Notes: generated by a model from the letters alone, not told the origin. Shown: positions 8,532-17,056, counted from the first letter of the stretch. The stretch: 53,342 bases of DNA from Gammaproteobacteria bacterium (GCA_007694905.1 REEU01000125.1:1-53342); one strand, 5' to 3'. Numbers and translations: made by a program.

Positions 8532-9515
8532 ATGCAGAAGTCCTATCACGTCTACGGCATCGGCAATGCGCTCGTCGACATGGAGTACCCGATCGAGGAT
8601 GGCTTTCTTGAACACAACGCCATCGCCAAAGGCCACATGACGCTGGTCGACGAGACCCGGCAGGCGGAGCTGACCATGGAGCTCGCCGGCGTGGAGCCCA
8701 AGCGCGGATCCGGCGGCTCGGCAGCAAACACCCTCATCGCCGTCAGCGGTTTCGGTGGCCGTGCCTACTACTCCTGCAAGGTCGCAGACGACGAGCCGGG
8801 TCGCTTCTTCGTCCGCGACCTCGAGGCGGCGGGCGTCGCCACCAACGCCCAGAACCACCACGAGCCCGGCGTCACCGGACGCTGCCTGGTGCTGATCACG
8901 CCGGACGCCGAGCGCACCATGAACAGCTTTCTCGGGATCTCCAGCTCCCTGAATGCCCACGAGCTGGACGAGGATGCTCTGCTGGCATCGGAATGCCTGT
9001 ACATGGAGGGCTACCTGTGCAGCTCGGACTCTGCCCGGCGGGCGGTGATTCATGCCCGCGAACTGGCGCGCGCAGCCGGCGTGAAGCTGTTCGCCACCCT
9101 GTCCGATCCGAGCATGGTGGAGATCTTCCGACCGCAGCTTAAGTCCATGATCGGCGAGCATGTCGATCACCTGTTCTGCAACGAGGAAGAGGCCCTTGGC
9201 TGGACCGGCGCAGCCGACGTCGACGCAGCCGTGGAGGCGCTAAGCAAGCAGGCCAGCAGCTTCTGCATCACCCTTGGCGCCCGTGGCGCCCTGGTCTTCG
9301 ATGGCGAGCGCCGGATCATGATCCCGGCTGAGAAGGTCAGCGCCGTGGACACCAACGGCGCCGGCGACATCTTTGCCGGCGCGTTCATCTATGGCCTCAC
9401 CCACGGTCTCGGCTACGAAGGCGCCGGCCGCCTTGCCAGCCGCGCCGCAGCGAGGCTCATCACCCGCTTCGGCGCCCGCCTGCCCTTCGAGGAGCACCGC
9501 GAACTGCTGACCTGA
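8532..9515 (+). CDS. PfkB family carbohydrate kinase, adenosine kinase type
   Basis: Probable ATP-dependent kinase of a ribonucleoside or sugar. The 327-aa protein has the PfkB N-terminal signature GSGGSAANTLIAVSGFGG (about 59-76) and the C-terminal signature DTNGAGDIFAGAF (273-285), in which D279 is the expected catalytic base. The overall match is to bacterial proteins annotated as adenosine kinase; the substrate is not fixed by the sequence. AGGA lies eight bases before the ATG. It follows hemL after 64 bp and is followed by a repeat block rather than a recognisable terminator. Confidence 0.85.
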   Translation: MQKSYHVYGIGNALVDMEYPIEDGFLEHNAIAKGHMTLVDETRQAELTMELAGVEPKRGSGGSAANTLIAVSGFGGRAYYSCKVADDEPGRFFVRDLEAAGVATNAQNHHEPGVTGRCLVLITPDAERTMNSFLGISSSLNAHELDEDALLASECLYMEGYLCSSDSARRAVIHARELARAAGVKLFATLSDPSMVEIFRPQLKSMIGEHVDHLFCNEEEALGWTGAADVDAAVEALSKQASSFCITLGARGALVFDGERRIMIPAEKVSAVDTNGAGDIFAGAFIYGLTHGLGYEGAGRLASRAAARLITRFGARLPFEEHRELLT

Positions 9516-9899
9516 AACGACTCGGCGCCACGCTCGAATCTGGCTCAGTCCGCGATCGCTGCGTCGCCTGCGGCGCCTGCAGTCTCCCACAAGGTTCCTC
9601 TGGCGCTGCTGCTGTGGGAGAGTCCAGGCCGCGCGCAGCGCGGACGGACCGAGCTTTCGGGCGGAACGCTCGAGTCTGGATCAGTCGGCGATCGGACGGA
9701 TCTGCCGGGAGCAGATCCGGTCGCGCGAAGCGCGCCCGAAGGGTGCCCGCCATGGATGGCGGGCAACAGCGCAGCTGCGCTGCACTCTCTCCCACTGGCG
9801 CAACGCAAGATCCTTGCGAAGACTCAGTGGGAGAGCGTGTCCGCACTTCGGACGCGCCGATCGGCGTGGCGCTCGATTCGGGATCAGTCTGCGATGGCG
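9516..9899. repeat. cluster of REP-like palindromic repeats (no gene before sfsA)
   Basis: This 370-bp space holds no credible gene. It contains inverted CTCCCAC/GTGGGAG arms: CTCCCACA (9584-9591) with TGTGGGAG (9613-9620), and an 11-bp perfect stem CTCTCCCACTG (9787-9797) with CAGTGGGAGAG (9825-9835) enclosing CGCAAG-ATC-CTTGCG. A second motif, GATCAGTCnGCGATnG, occurs at 9543, 9679 and 9882. Both motifs recur between dapB and carA (45201-45367): 9612-9653 matches 45303-45344 with one difference, and 9544-9592 matches 45234-45282 with three. The last copy overlaps the final codons and stop of sfsA. Confidence 0.85.
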
Positions 9900-10591
9900 A
9901 GGACGGGCAGCGGGCGGACCAGCCGGGTTTCGGTGGGGCTGAGGTCGGCCTGCCAGGCCAGGACCTGCACGCCAGAAGCGATGGACCTGCGCAGCGTCTC
10001 GCCATAGGCAGGATCGATGGCGTCCGCCGGGGCCACCCGCCGGATACCGGTGTGCTGCACGCAGTACAGCAACGCAGCCGGCAGGCCGGCCTCGGCCCGC
10101 GCCGCAAGGTCCTCCAAATGGCGGCGCGCACGCTCGCTCACGGCATCCGGGAACAATCCAAGGCCGCCGGACTCGAGCAGCGTCACGCTCTTCACTTCGA
10201 GGTGACACACGCCAGCCGCTCCGGTCAGCACGAAGTCCAGCCGGCTGCGCCCCATCTTCACTTCCGCCCGACGCTCCGGATAGTCCGCCAGTTCCGGAAT
10301 ACGACCCGCAGCCAGCGCCTCCGCCACCAGCGTGTTGGCGCGCCCGGTATGAATCCCGATGCGATCACCGGCAGGCGTCTGCACCTGCTCCCAGGTATGC
10401 CGGTATTTGCGTCCAGGCTTGTCTGACGTCGAGTACCACACCCGCGCCCCGTCCGGCATGCAGTTGCGCATGGATCCCGTGTTCGGACAGTGGAGCGTCA
10501 GCACGTCGCCCGAGGCCGTCTCCACGTCGGCCAGAAAGCGCTTGTAGCGGCGCAGCAGCCGCGCAGCCACGAGGGGCGGGTCGTACCGCAT
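9884..10591 (-). CDS. sfsA: SfsA family DNA/RNA nuclease-like protein (sugar fermentation stimulation)
   Basis: The 235-aa protein matches SfsA throughout: an N-terminal OB-like part (LLRRYKRFLADV, HCPNTGSM) and a nuclease-fold part with RLDFVL and LEVKSVTLL, the latter holding the conserved D and ExK-type residues. E. coli SfsA binds DNA and affects maltose metabolism when overproduced; the true cellular role is unclear. Its ATG overlaps the stop of the upstream aminotransferase by one base (TGATG), so the two are coupled. The last residues (AIAD) and stop codon coincide with a copy of a local repeat motif. Confidence 0.9.
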   Translation of the reverse strand: MRYDPPLVAARLLRRYKRFLADVETASGDVLTLHCPNTGSMRNCMPDGARVWYSTSDKPGRKYRHTWEQVQTPAGDRIGIHTGRANTLVAEALAAGRIPELADYPERRAEVKMGRSRLDFVLTGAAGVCHLEVKSVTLLESGGLGLFPDAVSERARRHLEDLAARAEAGLPAALLYCVQHTGIRRVAPADAIDPAYGETLRRSIASGVQVLAWQADLSPTETRLVRPLPVLAIAD

Positions 10592-11826
10592 CAGGTCGGC
10601 ATCGCAGCGGCTATGCGCTCGAGTGCGGTGCCGATGCGCGCAAGCTCGGCAGTGTAGGCGAAGCGCACGTGTTCGCCGGCACGGTGGGTGCCGAAATCCG
10701 TTCCCGGCGTGGCGGCGACCCCATGCTCATCGAGCAGCCGTTCACAAAACGCCCGGCTGCCCTGCTCCCGCAGCCGCTCAGGCAGCTCAGCGTAGACGTA
10801 GAAGGCGCCCTCAGGCACCCGGGGGACCCCGAAACCCAACTCACGCAACCCCGCCACCAGCCGATTGCGCCGCGCGCAGAAGGCATGGCGACGCTGCTCG
10901 TGTACGGCCATCGCCGGATCGCCCAGCGCCGCGAGCGCCGCGTGCTGACCGATGCTCGAGGGTGCGATGTAGAAGTTCTGCGCCAGCCGCTCCAGCGGCG
11001 CCACGGCCTGCTCCGGAACCACCATCCAGCCGATGCGCCAGCCAGTCATGCCGAAGTACTTGGAGAAACTGTTCAACACATACACCGGCGCCTGGGCATC
11101 CGTGAGTAGTTCCAGCACCGTGCCCACCCGGTCCGGCGCGACGCTGCCGTGACGCGCATCCGCAGGCAACATCTCGAGCTCGGCCGGATAGACCAGCCCC
11201 TGGTAGATCTCATCCACCAACAGCCAGCCGTCCCGCGCCTGCACCTGCTTGATCAGATCCAGGAGCGCTCCCCGCGCCAGGACACTGCCGGTGGGATTCG
11301 CCGGTGACGCCACCAGCACGCCACGGGTGAGCGCCGACCAGGCTGCTTCGGCACCGGCACCATCGAGCTGATAGGCCGTATCCGCCGCCACCGGAACCAA
11401 TTGCGGCTGAGCCCCGGCAAACAGCGGGATGTAGCGATTGCAGGGGTACCCCGGGTCTGCCAGCAGCAGTCCGTCGCCCGGCTCCAGCAACAGCGCCGCG
11501 AGCAGCATCAGAGCGCCGCTGGCGCCTGCGGTGACCACCACTTGCTCGGGATTCAGCGTCACACCATGCCAGCGGCCGTAATAGTCAGCGATGGCCTGAC
11601 GCAGGGCGGGCAGACCCAGCGCGCTGGTGTAACCGGTGTGGCCGGCGGCGATGGCCGCGCGTCCGGCTTCAAGAATCGGATCCGCACTGATGAAGTCCGG
11701 CTCTCCGACTTCCATGTGAACCACGTCCACGCCGCGGGCCTCCAGACGCCGCGCCCGGTCCATGAGTTCCATGACCTGGAAGGCAGCGATGGCGTCCACC
11801 CGTGCGGCGAACCTATTCCCTTTCAT
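10591..11826 (-). CDS. pyridoxal phosphate-dependent class I/II aminotransferase
   Basis: A 411-aa fold-type I aminotransferase. Visible are GEPDF near the N-terminus (41-45), SPANPTG (174-180), DEIYQGL with D205 and Y208, and the PLP Schiff-base lysine K256 in NSFSKYFGMTGWRIGW. The substrate specificity (aspartate or another amino acid) cannot be told. The start is the ATG at 11826 with GGAG about eight bases upstream; the long in-frame extension before it is not protein-like. In Pseudomonas the equivalent gene lies between sfsA and dksA; here it is next to sfsA but dksA is missing. Confidence 0.9.
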   Translation of the reverse strand: MKGNRFAARVDAIAAFQVMELMDRARRLEARGVDVVHMEVGEPDFISADPILEAGRAAIAAGHTGYTSALGLPALRQAIADYYGRWHGVTLNPEQVVVTAGASGALMLLAALLLEPGDGLLLADPGYPCNRYIPLFAGAQPQLVPVAADTAYQLDGAGAEAAWSALTRGVLVASPANPTGSVLARGALLDLIKQVQARDGWLLVDEIYQGLVYPAELEMLPADARHGSVAPDRVGTVLELLTDAQAPVYVLNSFSKYFGMTGWRIGWMVVPEQAVAPLERLAQNFYIAPSSIGQHAALAALGDPAMAVHEQRRHAFCARRNRLVAGLRELGFGVPRVPEGAFYVYAELPERLREQGSRAFCERLLDEHGVAATPGTDFGTHRAGEHVRFAYTAELARIGTALERIAAAMPT

Positions 11827-11933
11827 GCGTAGCGCTCCAGCGTTCGACTCTTTCACCGCCCCGTCCGCGGGCCGCGGAATTCTCCGCTTGAGGCCGCACC
11901 ACGTCCACCCCGGGAGGGGTAGAATGCGGCGCC

Positions 11934-12815
11934 ATGTCTGCACCTGCCATCGGCCGCTTCGCCCCCTCGCCCAGCGGACCCCTGCATCTGGGTTCGCTGC
12001 TCGCCGCCGTCGCCGGCTGGCTCGATGCCGAAGCCAACGGCGGCCACTGGCTGTTGCGCATCGAGGACATCGATCCACCGCGGGAGCAGCCCGGGGCCAC
12101 CACGGCCATCCTCGAAGCGCTCATCGCGCACGGCCTCCACTGGTATGGCGAGCCCATGCTGCAAAGCACCCGAAGTGCAGCCTACGAGGCGGCTTTGGAT
12201 CAGCTCGCGGCCGCGGGCATGCTGTTCCGCTGCACCTGCACCCGCCGCCACCTGCGCGCCCATGGCGGCGTCTATCCGGGCACCTGCCGCGAACGCGGCA
12301 TGGCAGCACTGCCGAACGGCACCTCCCACGCGCTGAGGGTTCGAGTGCCGGATGGGGACGCAGCCCAGGTCCGATTCCATGATCGCCTGCGCGGCGCCTG
12401 CAGCTTCGACCTGGCGCAGCAGGGTGACTTCATCGTCCGCCGCCGTGACCGCCTGTGGGCCTACCAGCTCGCCGTGGTGGTGGACGACGCGGCGCAGGGC
12501 GTAACGGACGTGGTTCGGGGCGTCGACCTGCTGGACTCGACCGCGCGGCAGATTCATCTGCAGCGGCTGCTCGGCCTGCCGCGGCCAACCTATCTGCACC
12601 TGCCGGTGCTGGTAGACGAACGCGGTGACAAGCTGTCCAAGCAGACCGGTGCATTGGGCATCGACCTGAGCTCACCCCAGCGCAACCTGGCGCAAGCGCT
12701 GCAGTGGCTGGAGCTGCCTGGTGATCCGACCCTGCCCGTACAGACACAGCTGGCAGCGGCGCTGAAGGCCTACCGCCCCGAAGCCCTGCCCCTCGGACCG
12801 ATCCGACTGACATGA
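11934..12815 (+). CDS. gluQ: glutamyl-Q tRNA(Asp) synthetase
   Basis: Attaches glutamate to queuosine at the wobble position of tRNA-Asp. It is a shortened GluRS-like protein (293 aa) that keeps the catalytic domain with H18-LGS and KLSKQ (233-237) and lacks the anticodon-binding domain. Zinc ligands C100, C102, Y114 and C118 are present. It is divergent from the aminotransferase and lies upstream of the sigma54 activator, as in Pseudomonas, where dksA and cbrA would flank it; neither is present here. Confidence 0.95.
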   Translation: MSAPAIGRFAPSPSGPLHLGSLLAAVAGWLDAEANGGHWLLRIEDIDPPREQPGATTAILEALIAHGLHWYGEPMLQSTRSAAYEAALDQLAAAGMLFRCTCTRRHLRAHGGVYPGTCRERGMAALPNGTSHALRVRVPDGDAAQVRFHDRLRGACSFDLAQQGDFIVRRRDRLWAYQLAVVVDDAAQGVTDVVRGVDLLDSTARQIHLQRLLGLPRPTYLHLPVLVDERGDKLSKQTGALGIDLSSPQRNLAQALQWLELPGDPTLPVQTQLAAALKAYRPEALPLGPIRLT

Positions 12816-12912
12816 TAGCCATCGCAAACGGCCGTTGGCGTGGCTGCGATCTGATACCCTTGCGCCGGCACTCCAGCGTCGATCGGCGCCGCGCCGAAGC
12901 GAGGATGGCGGC

Positions 12913-14310
12913 ATGAGTCAGATTCTGATCGTCGAACCCGGCTCGGATTCACGTGCCGCGTTGAAGCGGCTGCTCGAAGAACACGGCCACCAGGTCAGCG
13001 AGGCCGACAACCTTGAGCAGGCCCGAAGCCGCGACCTCGAGGAATACGCCGTCATTCTCGCCGACCTCCGGCTGCCGGGCGGGCTCGGCACCGACCTGAT
13101 CCCAATGGCCTGCGGCGTCCCGGTGGTCATTCTGGCCCGGCAAGCCAGTCTGCGCGCCGCCGTGGACGCCATGAAGCTCGGTGCCTCGGAGTTCATCGCC
13201 CGCCCCTTCGATCAGGACGAACTGCTACTGACGCTGCGGCGAGTGCAGAACACGCAACGCATCGCGCGCCAGAACGCGGTGCTGAAGTCCGATCTGTCCC
13301 GCGAGTACCCGGTGGGGGGCATGATCGGCAGCTCACAGGTGATGCATACCCTGTTCGAGCGCATTGCCAAGGTCGCGCCCACCGAGTCGACGGTCCTCAT
13401 CCTCGGCGAGTCCGGAACCGGCAAGGAACTGGTGGCTCGGGCCCTGCACGACCAGAGCCGGCGCAGCGACGCGCCGATGATCTCCCTGAACTGTGCGGCC
13501 ATTCCCGACAGCCTCATCGAGTCCGAACTCTTCGGCCACGAGAAGGGCGCTTTCACCGGCGCCCAGACGACGCGCCGGGGTCTGGTGGAAGCGGCGGATG
13601 GCGGCAGCCTGTTCCTGGACGAGATCGGCGAGCTGCCCCAGGAAGCCCAGGCACGGCTGCTGCGCGTCCTGCAGGAAGGCGAAATCCGCCGTCTCGGCGC
13701 CATCGAGACCCGCAAGGTGAACGTGCGCCTCATCGCCGCCACCCACAGGGACCTGCGCGCCCTCGTGCGCCGCGGAGAGTTTCGCGAAGACCTGTTCTAC
13801 CGACTCAACGTGGTGACGCTGAGCCTGCCGCCGCTGCGGGACCGGGGCGACGACATCGTCGAACTCGCCAGCCAGTTGCTCGAGCGGGCCTGCTTCCGCT
13901 TGAACAAACCGCCGCTGACGTTCGCAGCGGCCGCCCTCGACGCCATTCGCAACTACCACTGGCCAGGCAACGTTCGGGAACTGGAAAACGCCATCGAGCG
14001 GGCCGTCATTCTCTCCGACGGCGCCCTCATTTCAGTCGAGCTGCTCGCCATCGGGCCCGGGCTCGAGCGCACGCCCGAAGCAGCACCCCAGGCGCCAGCG
14101 CCGCAGGCCGCCTCTCCAGAGGTGGAGGACTCCGAATCGTTGGAGGAGTACTTCATCCGCTTCGTCCTGGAGCATCAGGACGAGATGACCGAAACCGAGA
14201 TCGCGCAACGCCTGGGAATCAGCCGCAAGAGCCTCTGGGAGCGGCGCCAGCGTCTGGGCATTCCCCGCCGCCGCAGCGGCAGCCGGGGCCCACGTCGCCA
14301 GCAGGTCTGA
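12913..14310 (+). CDS. sigma54-dependent activator, CbrB-like, with degenerate receiver domain
   Basis: A 465-aa NtrC-type protein: receiver (1-110), AAA+ domain (about 135-370) with Walker A GESGTGKE (165-172) and the sigma54-contact loop GAFTGA (212-217), and a C-terminal Fis-type helix-turn-helix (TETEIAQRLGISRKSLWERR). By position between gluQ and pcnB and by architecture it is the counterpart of Pseudomonas CbrB. The receiver keeps the phosphoacceptor D51 (LADLRLPG) and E8, but the second acidic residue is P9, the switch Thr/Ser is A75 and the conserved lysine is R97. No histidine kinase gene adjoins it. Activity may therefore be independent of phosphorylation, or the partner is elsewhere. 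ATG at 12913 has GAGG eight bases upstream. Confidence 0.88.
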   Translation: MSQILIVEPGSDSRAALKRLLEEHGHQVSEADNLEQARSRDLEEYAVILADLRLPGGLGTDLIPMACGVPVVILARQASLRAAVDAMKLGASEFIARPFDQDELLLTLRRVQNTQRIARQNAVLKSDLSREYPVGGMIGSSQVMHTLFERIAKVAPTESTVLILGESGTGKELVARALHDQSRRSDAPMISLNCAAIPDSLIESELFGHEKGAFTGAQTTRRGLVEAADGGSLFLDEIGELPQEAQARLLRVLQEGEIRRLGAIETRKVNVRLIAATHRDLRALVRRGEFREDLFYRLNVVTLSLPPLRDRGDDIVELASQLLERACFRLNKPPLTFAAAALDAIRNYHWPGNVRELENAIERAVILSDGALISVELLAIGPGLERTPEAAPQAPAPQAASPEVEDSESLEEYFIRFVLEHQDEMTETEIAQRLGISRKSLWERRQRLGIPRRRSGSRGPRRQQV

Positions 14311-14333
14311 ACCGCGCGGACCCCGACGCAAAG

Positions 14334-14403
14334 TGTTACCAACCTCTACGCGTGTTACCTGAATACACATCGAAACAGCAGAGAAACATCTTGATTGGTA
14401 ACA
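14334..14403 (+). promoter_or_regulatory. candidate activator (CbrB-type) binding sites
   Basis: Three copies of one heptamer lie just after the activator gene: TGTTACC at 14334-14340 and 14353-14359, and the inverted GGTAACA at 14397-14403. They are centred about 178, 159 and 115 bp upstream of the predicted sigma54 start, the usual place for enhancer-binding proteins. From memory, the CbrB site in Pseudomonas is described as a TGTTAC...GTAACA inverted repeat, which these half-sites match; the half-site spacing here differs (37 bp between the nearest inverted pair). Between them and the promoter is an AT-rich stretch (about 14430-14470) that could bend or bind IHF. Confidence 0.65.
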
Positions 14404-14488
14404 CTTCCGTCAACCAAGTTGACGCACACTCACATAAATTTCCTATAACTTTATGAAAAATATCAATATTCGTCCGCCAGCAAGAATG

Positions 14489-14504
14489 TGGCACGAAACT
14501 GGCT
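14489..14504 (+). promoter_or_regulatory. sigma54 (-24/-12) promoter
   Basis: TGGCAC-GAAAC-TGGCT matches the sigma54 consensus TGGCACG-N4-TTGC with a single mismatch, and the invariant GG (14490-14491) and GC (14502-14503) are separated by the required 10 bp. The predicted start is about 14515. It lies in the gap after a sigma54 activator gene and downstream of repeated activator-like half-sites, which raises confidence well above a lone motif match. Confidence 0.75.
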
Positions 14505-14514
14505 CCTTTATTAC

Positions 14515-14850
14515 TGAGAGACAGAGTTGTCCACCGGAAACAGATTCATCACGAATCAACGGGGGGAGGGGCCGTCAGGCGCAGGCCGGCGATGCGGAAA
14601 CGGAGCCGCACCCGGACAGCAGGCAAGCAGACCGGCCAAGCCGGCGCGCTGTTCGCGGTCGAGAGTGCACTTCGATCGCCGCCGCGACTGACGACGCAAT
14701 GGCAGAAGACGGCTCGACCGTCACGAAGAACTAGCGGCAGCCACCCGCAGCCGAGACGAACTTCCGGCGACCGGCGTCACGACGGCGCATCGACCGGCAG
14801 CCGGCTCGAACACCTGAAAGGGAAAGACCTCGGTCTTTCCCTTTTTCTTT
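14515..14850 (+). ncRNA. predicted sigma54-driven small RNA in the CrcZ position
   Basis: A transcript of about 335 nt is bounded by the -24/-12 promoter and a strong intrinsic terminator, and lies between the cbrB-like gene and pcnB, exactly where CrcZ is made in Pseudomonas under CbrB control. Open frames in it lack ribosome sites and have unlikely composition, so it is probably untranslated. CrcZ acts by titrating Hfq/Crc through A-rich AAnAAnAA motifs; I do not see clear copies here, so a Crc-decoy role is not supported by sequence. The existence of the RNA is inference from promoter and terminator. Alternatively the promoter serves pcnB by readthrough. Confidence 0.55.
14817..14850 (+). 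terminator. intrinsic terminator before pcnB
   Basis: A perfect 13-bp stem, AAAGGGAAAGACC (14817-14829) with GGTCTTTCCCTTT (14832-14844), is followed by a T-rich tail TTTTTCTTT (14842-14850). It would end the sigma54-driven transcript about 335 nt after its start and isolate it from pcnB. Confidence 0.9.
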
Positions 14851-14920
14851 ACGCCCTTACAAACCTGCACCACCCGCGTCTGCTATCATGCCCCGCTTGC
14901 CAACTCCCCTGAGGCCGACC

Positions 14921-16321
14921 TTGAATTCCGCATCAGGTAACGACTCTTCAGCGCTTCCTCCGCCGGTGCTCACGACCACCAGCGCCCGCATCGTCCCCCG
15001 GGATCAGCACCCCATCTCCCGCAACCAGATCAGCGACAGCGCGCTCAAGGTCCTCTACCGGCTGATCAACGCCGGCCATCAGGCGTTCCTGGTTGGCGGC
15101 GGCATCCGCGACCTGCTCGTGGGCCTCGAGCCGAAGGACTTCGACATCGCCACCGATGCGCTGCCAGAGGAAGTGAGGGCGCTGTTCAGGAACGCGCGCC
15201 TCATCGGTCGCCGCTTTCGCCTGGCCCACGTCCGCTTCGGCCGCGAGATCATCGAAGTGGCGACGTTTCGCGGCATGGCTGCCGACGACGCACCGGCCAT
15301 CGAGCGTGAAGACCTGCCGAGCCGCCGTCGCAGCACGGGAGACAATGAACCGGCTGCCGCCCTGTCCGGCAGCGGCATGATCCTGCGCGACAACGTCTAC
15401 GGAACGGTGGAGGACGACGCTGCGCGGCGCGACTTCACGATCAACGCCCTCTACTACACGCCGGCAGATTTCTGCCTGTACGACTTCGCCGGGGGGCTCG
15501 AGGACATCGAGCAGCGACGAATCCGCCTGATCGGCGATCCGCTGCAACGTTATCGCGAGGATCCGGTGCGGATCCTGCGGGCACTGCGCTTCGCCGCCAA
15601 GCTCGGCTTCGAACTCGATGCGGCCGCAGCCGCGGCGATTCCTGACTCTGCAGAGCTGCTGCTCGACGTGCCGCCAGCGCGTCTGTTCGATGAAGTGGTC
15701 AAGCTGCTCCTGCACGGCCAGGGCGAGGCCACATTCGACCTGCTGTGCCGCTTCGGCATTCTCGAGCTGCTGTTCCCATCCACTGCCGCAGAGATCATCC
15801 GCGACCCGACTCAGGAAACTTTCATCCGTACCGCTCTTGCGAACACGGACCGCCGTATCAGCGAAGACTTGCCGGTGACGCCAGGCTTCCTCTATGCCGC
15901 GCTGCTCTGGCCCACCGTGGTAGCCGAACAGACGACGCTGGAAGCCGCCGGCGAATCGCCGCGGGATGCCCTGGTGCAGGCCGGGGGCGACGCCATCGCC
16001 CGCCAGCAGGCCCACACCTCGGTGCCACGCCGGTTCTCCACCTGGATGCGCGAGACTTGGGAACTGCAGCCACGCCTGGAGTCGCCGACGCCGCGACAGG
16101 TCGAGCGCCTCATGAGCCATCCGCGCTTCCGTGCCGCCTACGACTTCCTCGTGGTCCGCGAACGGGCCGGCCACGACACCGGCGGCATGGGCGACTGGTG
16201 GACCCGCTTTCAGGCCGCCGACGAGGACGCCCGGCAGGCCATGCTCGGTGCGCTGCGCCCGGGGACCGGCCGTTCCTCCGGCCGCAAGCGCCGCCGTCGC
16301 CGCAAACCCGCAGCGTCTTGA
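14921..16321 (+). CDS. pcnB: poly(A) polymerase I
   Basis: Adds 3' poly(A) tails that hasten RNA decay. The nucleotidyltransferase core is clear: LVGGGIRDLLVG, EPKDFDIAT with the catalytic aspartates, and RLIGRRFRLAHV; the RNA-binding head domain follows, ending in a basic tail (GRSSGRKRRRRRKP). The start is uncertain. TTG at 14921 has GAGG six bases upstream and gives 466 aa; ATG at 14888 has no ribosome site and overlaps an extended -10-like TGCTATCAT that may be the gene's own promoter. The gene follows a terminated small RNA, and the next gene is a nucleoside kinase rather than folK. Confidence 0.92.
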   Translation: MNSASGNDSSALPPPVLTTTSARIVPRDQHPISRNQISDSALKVLYRLINAGHQAFLVGGGIRDLLVGLEPKDFDIATDALPEEVRALFRNARLIGRRFRLAHVRFGREIIEVATFRGMAADDAPAIEREDLPSRRRSTGDNEPAAALSGSGMILRDNVYGTVEDDAARRDFTINALYYTPADFCLYDFAGGLEDIEQRRIRLIGDPLQRYREDPVRILRALRFAAKLGFELDAAAAAAIPDSAELLLDVPPARLFDEVVKLLLHGQGEATFDLLCRFGILELLFPSTAAEIIRDPTQETFIRTALANTDRRISEDLPVTPGFLYAALLWPTVVAEQTTLEAAGESPRDALVQAGGDAIARQQAHTSVPRRFSTWMRETWELQPRLESPTPRQVERLMSHPRFRAAYDFLVVRERAGHDTGGMGDWWTRFQAADEDARQAMLGALRPGTGRSSGRKRRRRRKPAAS

Positions 16322-16376
16322 TCCGAGCAGGGTCTGTGCTTCAATGCAGAGTCACCGCTGACGGAAACCTGAGCCT

Positions 16377-17048
16377 GTGACGACCCGCCGCGAGCCGCTG
16401 CCGGAGAACGCCCCGCGCTTCATCGTGGTGGAAGGACCCATCGGCGTCGGCAAGACCTCGCTTGCGCGCCGACTCGCCGACACCTTCGGTTACGCCACGC
16501 TGCTCGAGGCACCCGAAGACAATCCGTTTCTCTCGCGCTTCTATGCGGAGGAACGACGCCACGCGCTGCCCACTCAGCTCTTTTTCCTGCTGCAGCGCGC
16601 GGAGCAGCTGCGCAACCTGCATCAGGACGATCTGTTCGGTGACGGACATATCGCGGACTTCCTCATCGACAAGGACCAGCTGTTCGCGGAGATCAACCTC
16701 GATACGGACGAGCTCGCACTGTATCGGCAGGTCTACGACCATCTCACCATCGCCGCACCGGTACCGGACCTGGTGATCTACCTGCAGGCGCCGCCGCCCG
16801 TGCTGGCCCAGCGTATCGCTCGTCGCGGCGTCCCCGCCGAGCAGCACATCGATCTCGGCTACCTCGAGCGTCTGGTGGAGGGCTATACCCGCTTCTTCCA
16901 CTTTTACGACACGGGCCCGCTGCTCATCGTCAACGCGGCGGAAATTGACCTTGTCGGGGACCAGCAGCAGTATGAGCGCCTGGTCGAGGTGGTGCGCAAC
17001 GCGGGCCGTTCCCGCAGCTACTTCAATCCCCACCCGACCCTGATCTAG
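16377..17048 (+). CDS. deoxynucleoside kinase family protein
   Basis: A 223-aa P-loop kinase with GPIGVGKTS (20-28) at the N-terminus, a central segment LPTQLFFLLQRAEQL and the late VPDLVIYLQAPPPVL, characteristic of the deoxyguanosine/deoxyadenosine kinase family (dNK). It probably phosphorylates a deoxynucleoside for salvage; which one is unknown. The start is GTG at 16377, 55 bp after pcnB. In Pseudomonas folK occupies this place. Some gammaproteobacteria carry both folK and this kinase here, so folK seems to have been lost or moved. Confidence 0.85.
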   Translation: MTTRREPLPENAPRFIVVEGPIGVGKTSLARRLADTFGYATLLEAPEDNPFLSRFYAEERRHALPTQLFFLLQRAEQLRNLHQDDLFGDGHIADFLIDKDQLFAEINLDTDELALYRQVYDHLTIAAPVPDLVIYLQAPPPVLAQRIARRGVPAEQHIDLGYLERLVEGYTRFFHFYDTGPLLIVNAAEIDLVGDQQQYERLVEVVRNAGRSRSYFNPHPTLI

Positions 17049-17056
17049 TCCGCGCC

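Noticed and set aside
14515-14850. A-rich AAnAAnAA motifs that would prove a CrcZ-type Hfq/Crc decoy.
   Set aside because: No convincing copy; only loose A-rich stretches such as CGAAGAAC. The RNA is therefore not called CrcZ.
14453-14912. Short open frames in the cbrB-pcnB gap.
   Set aside because: No ribosome site, no protein-like composition, and one runs through the terminator; the gap looks non-coding.
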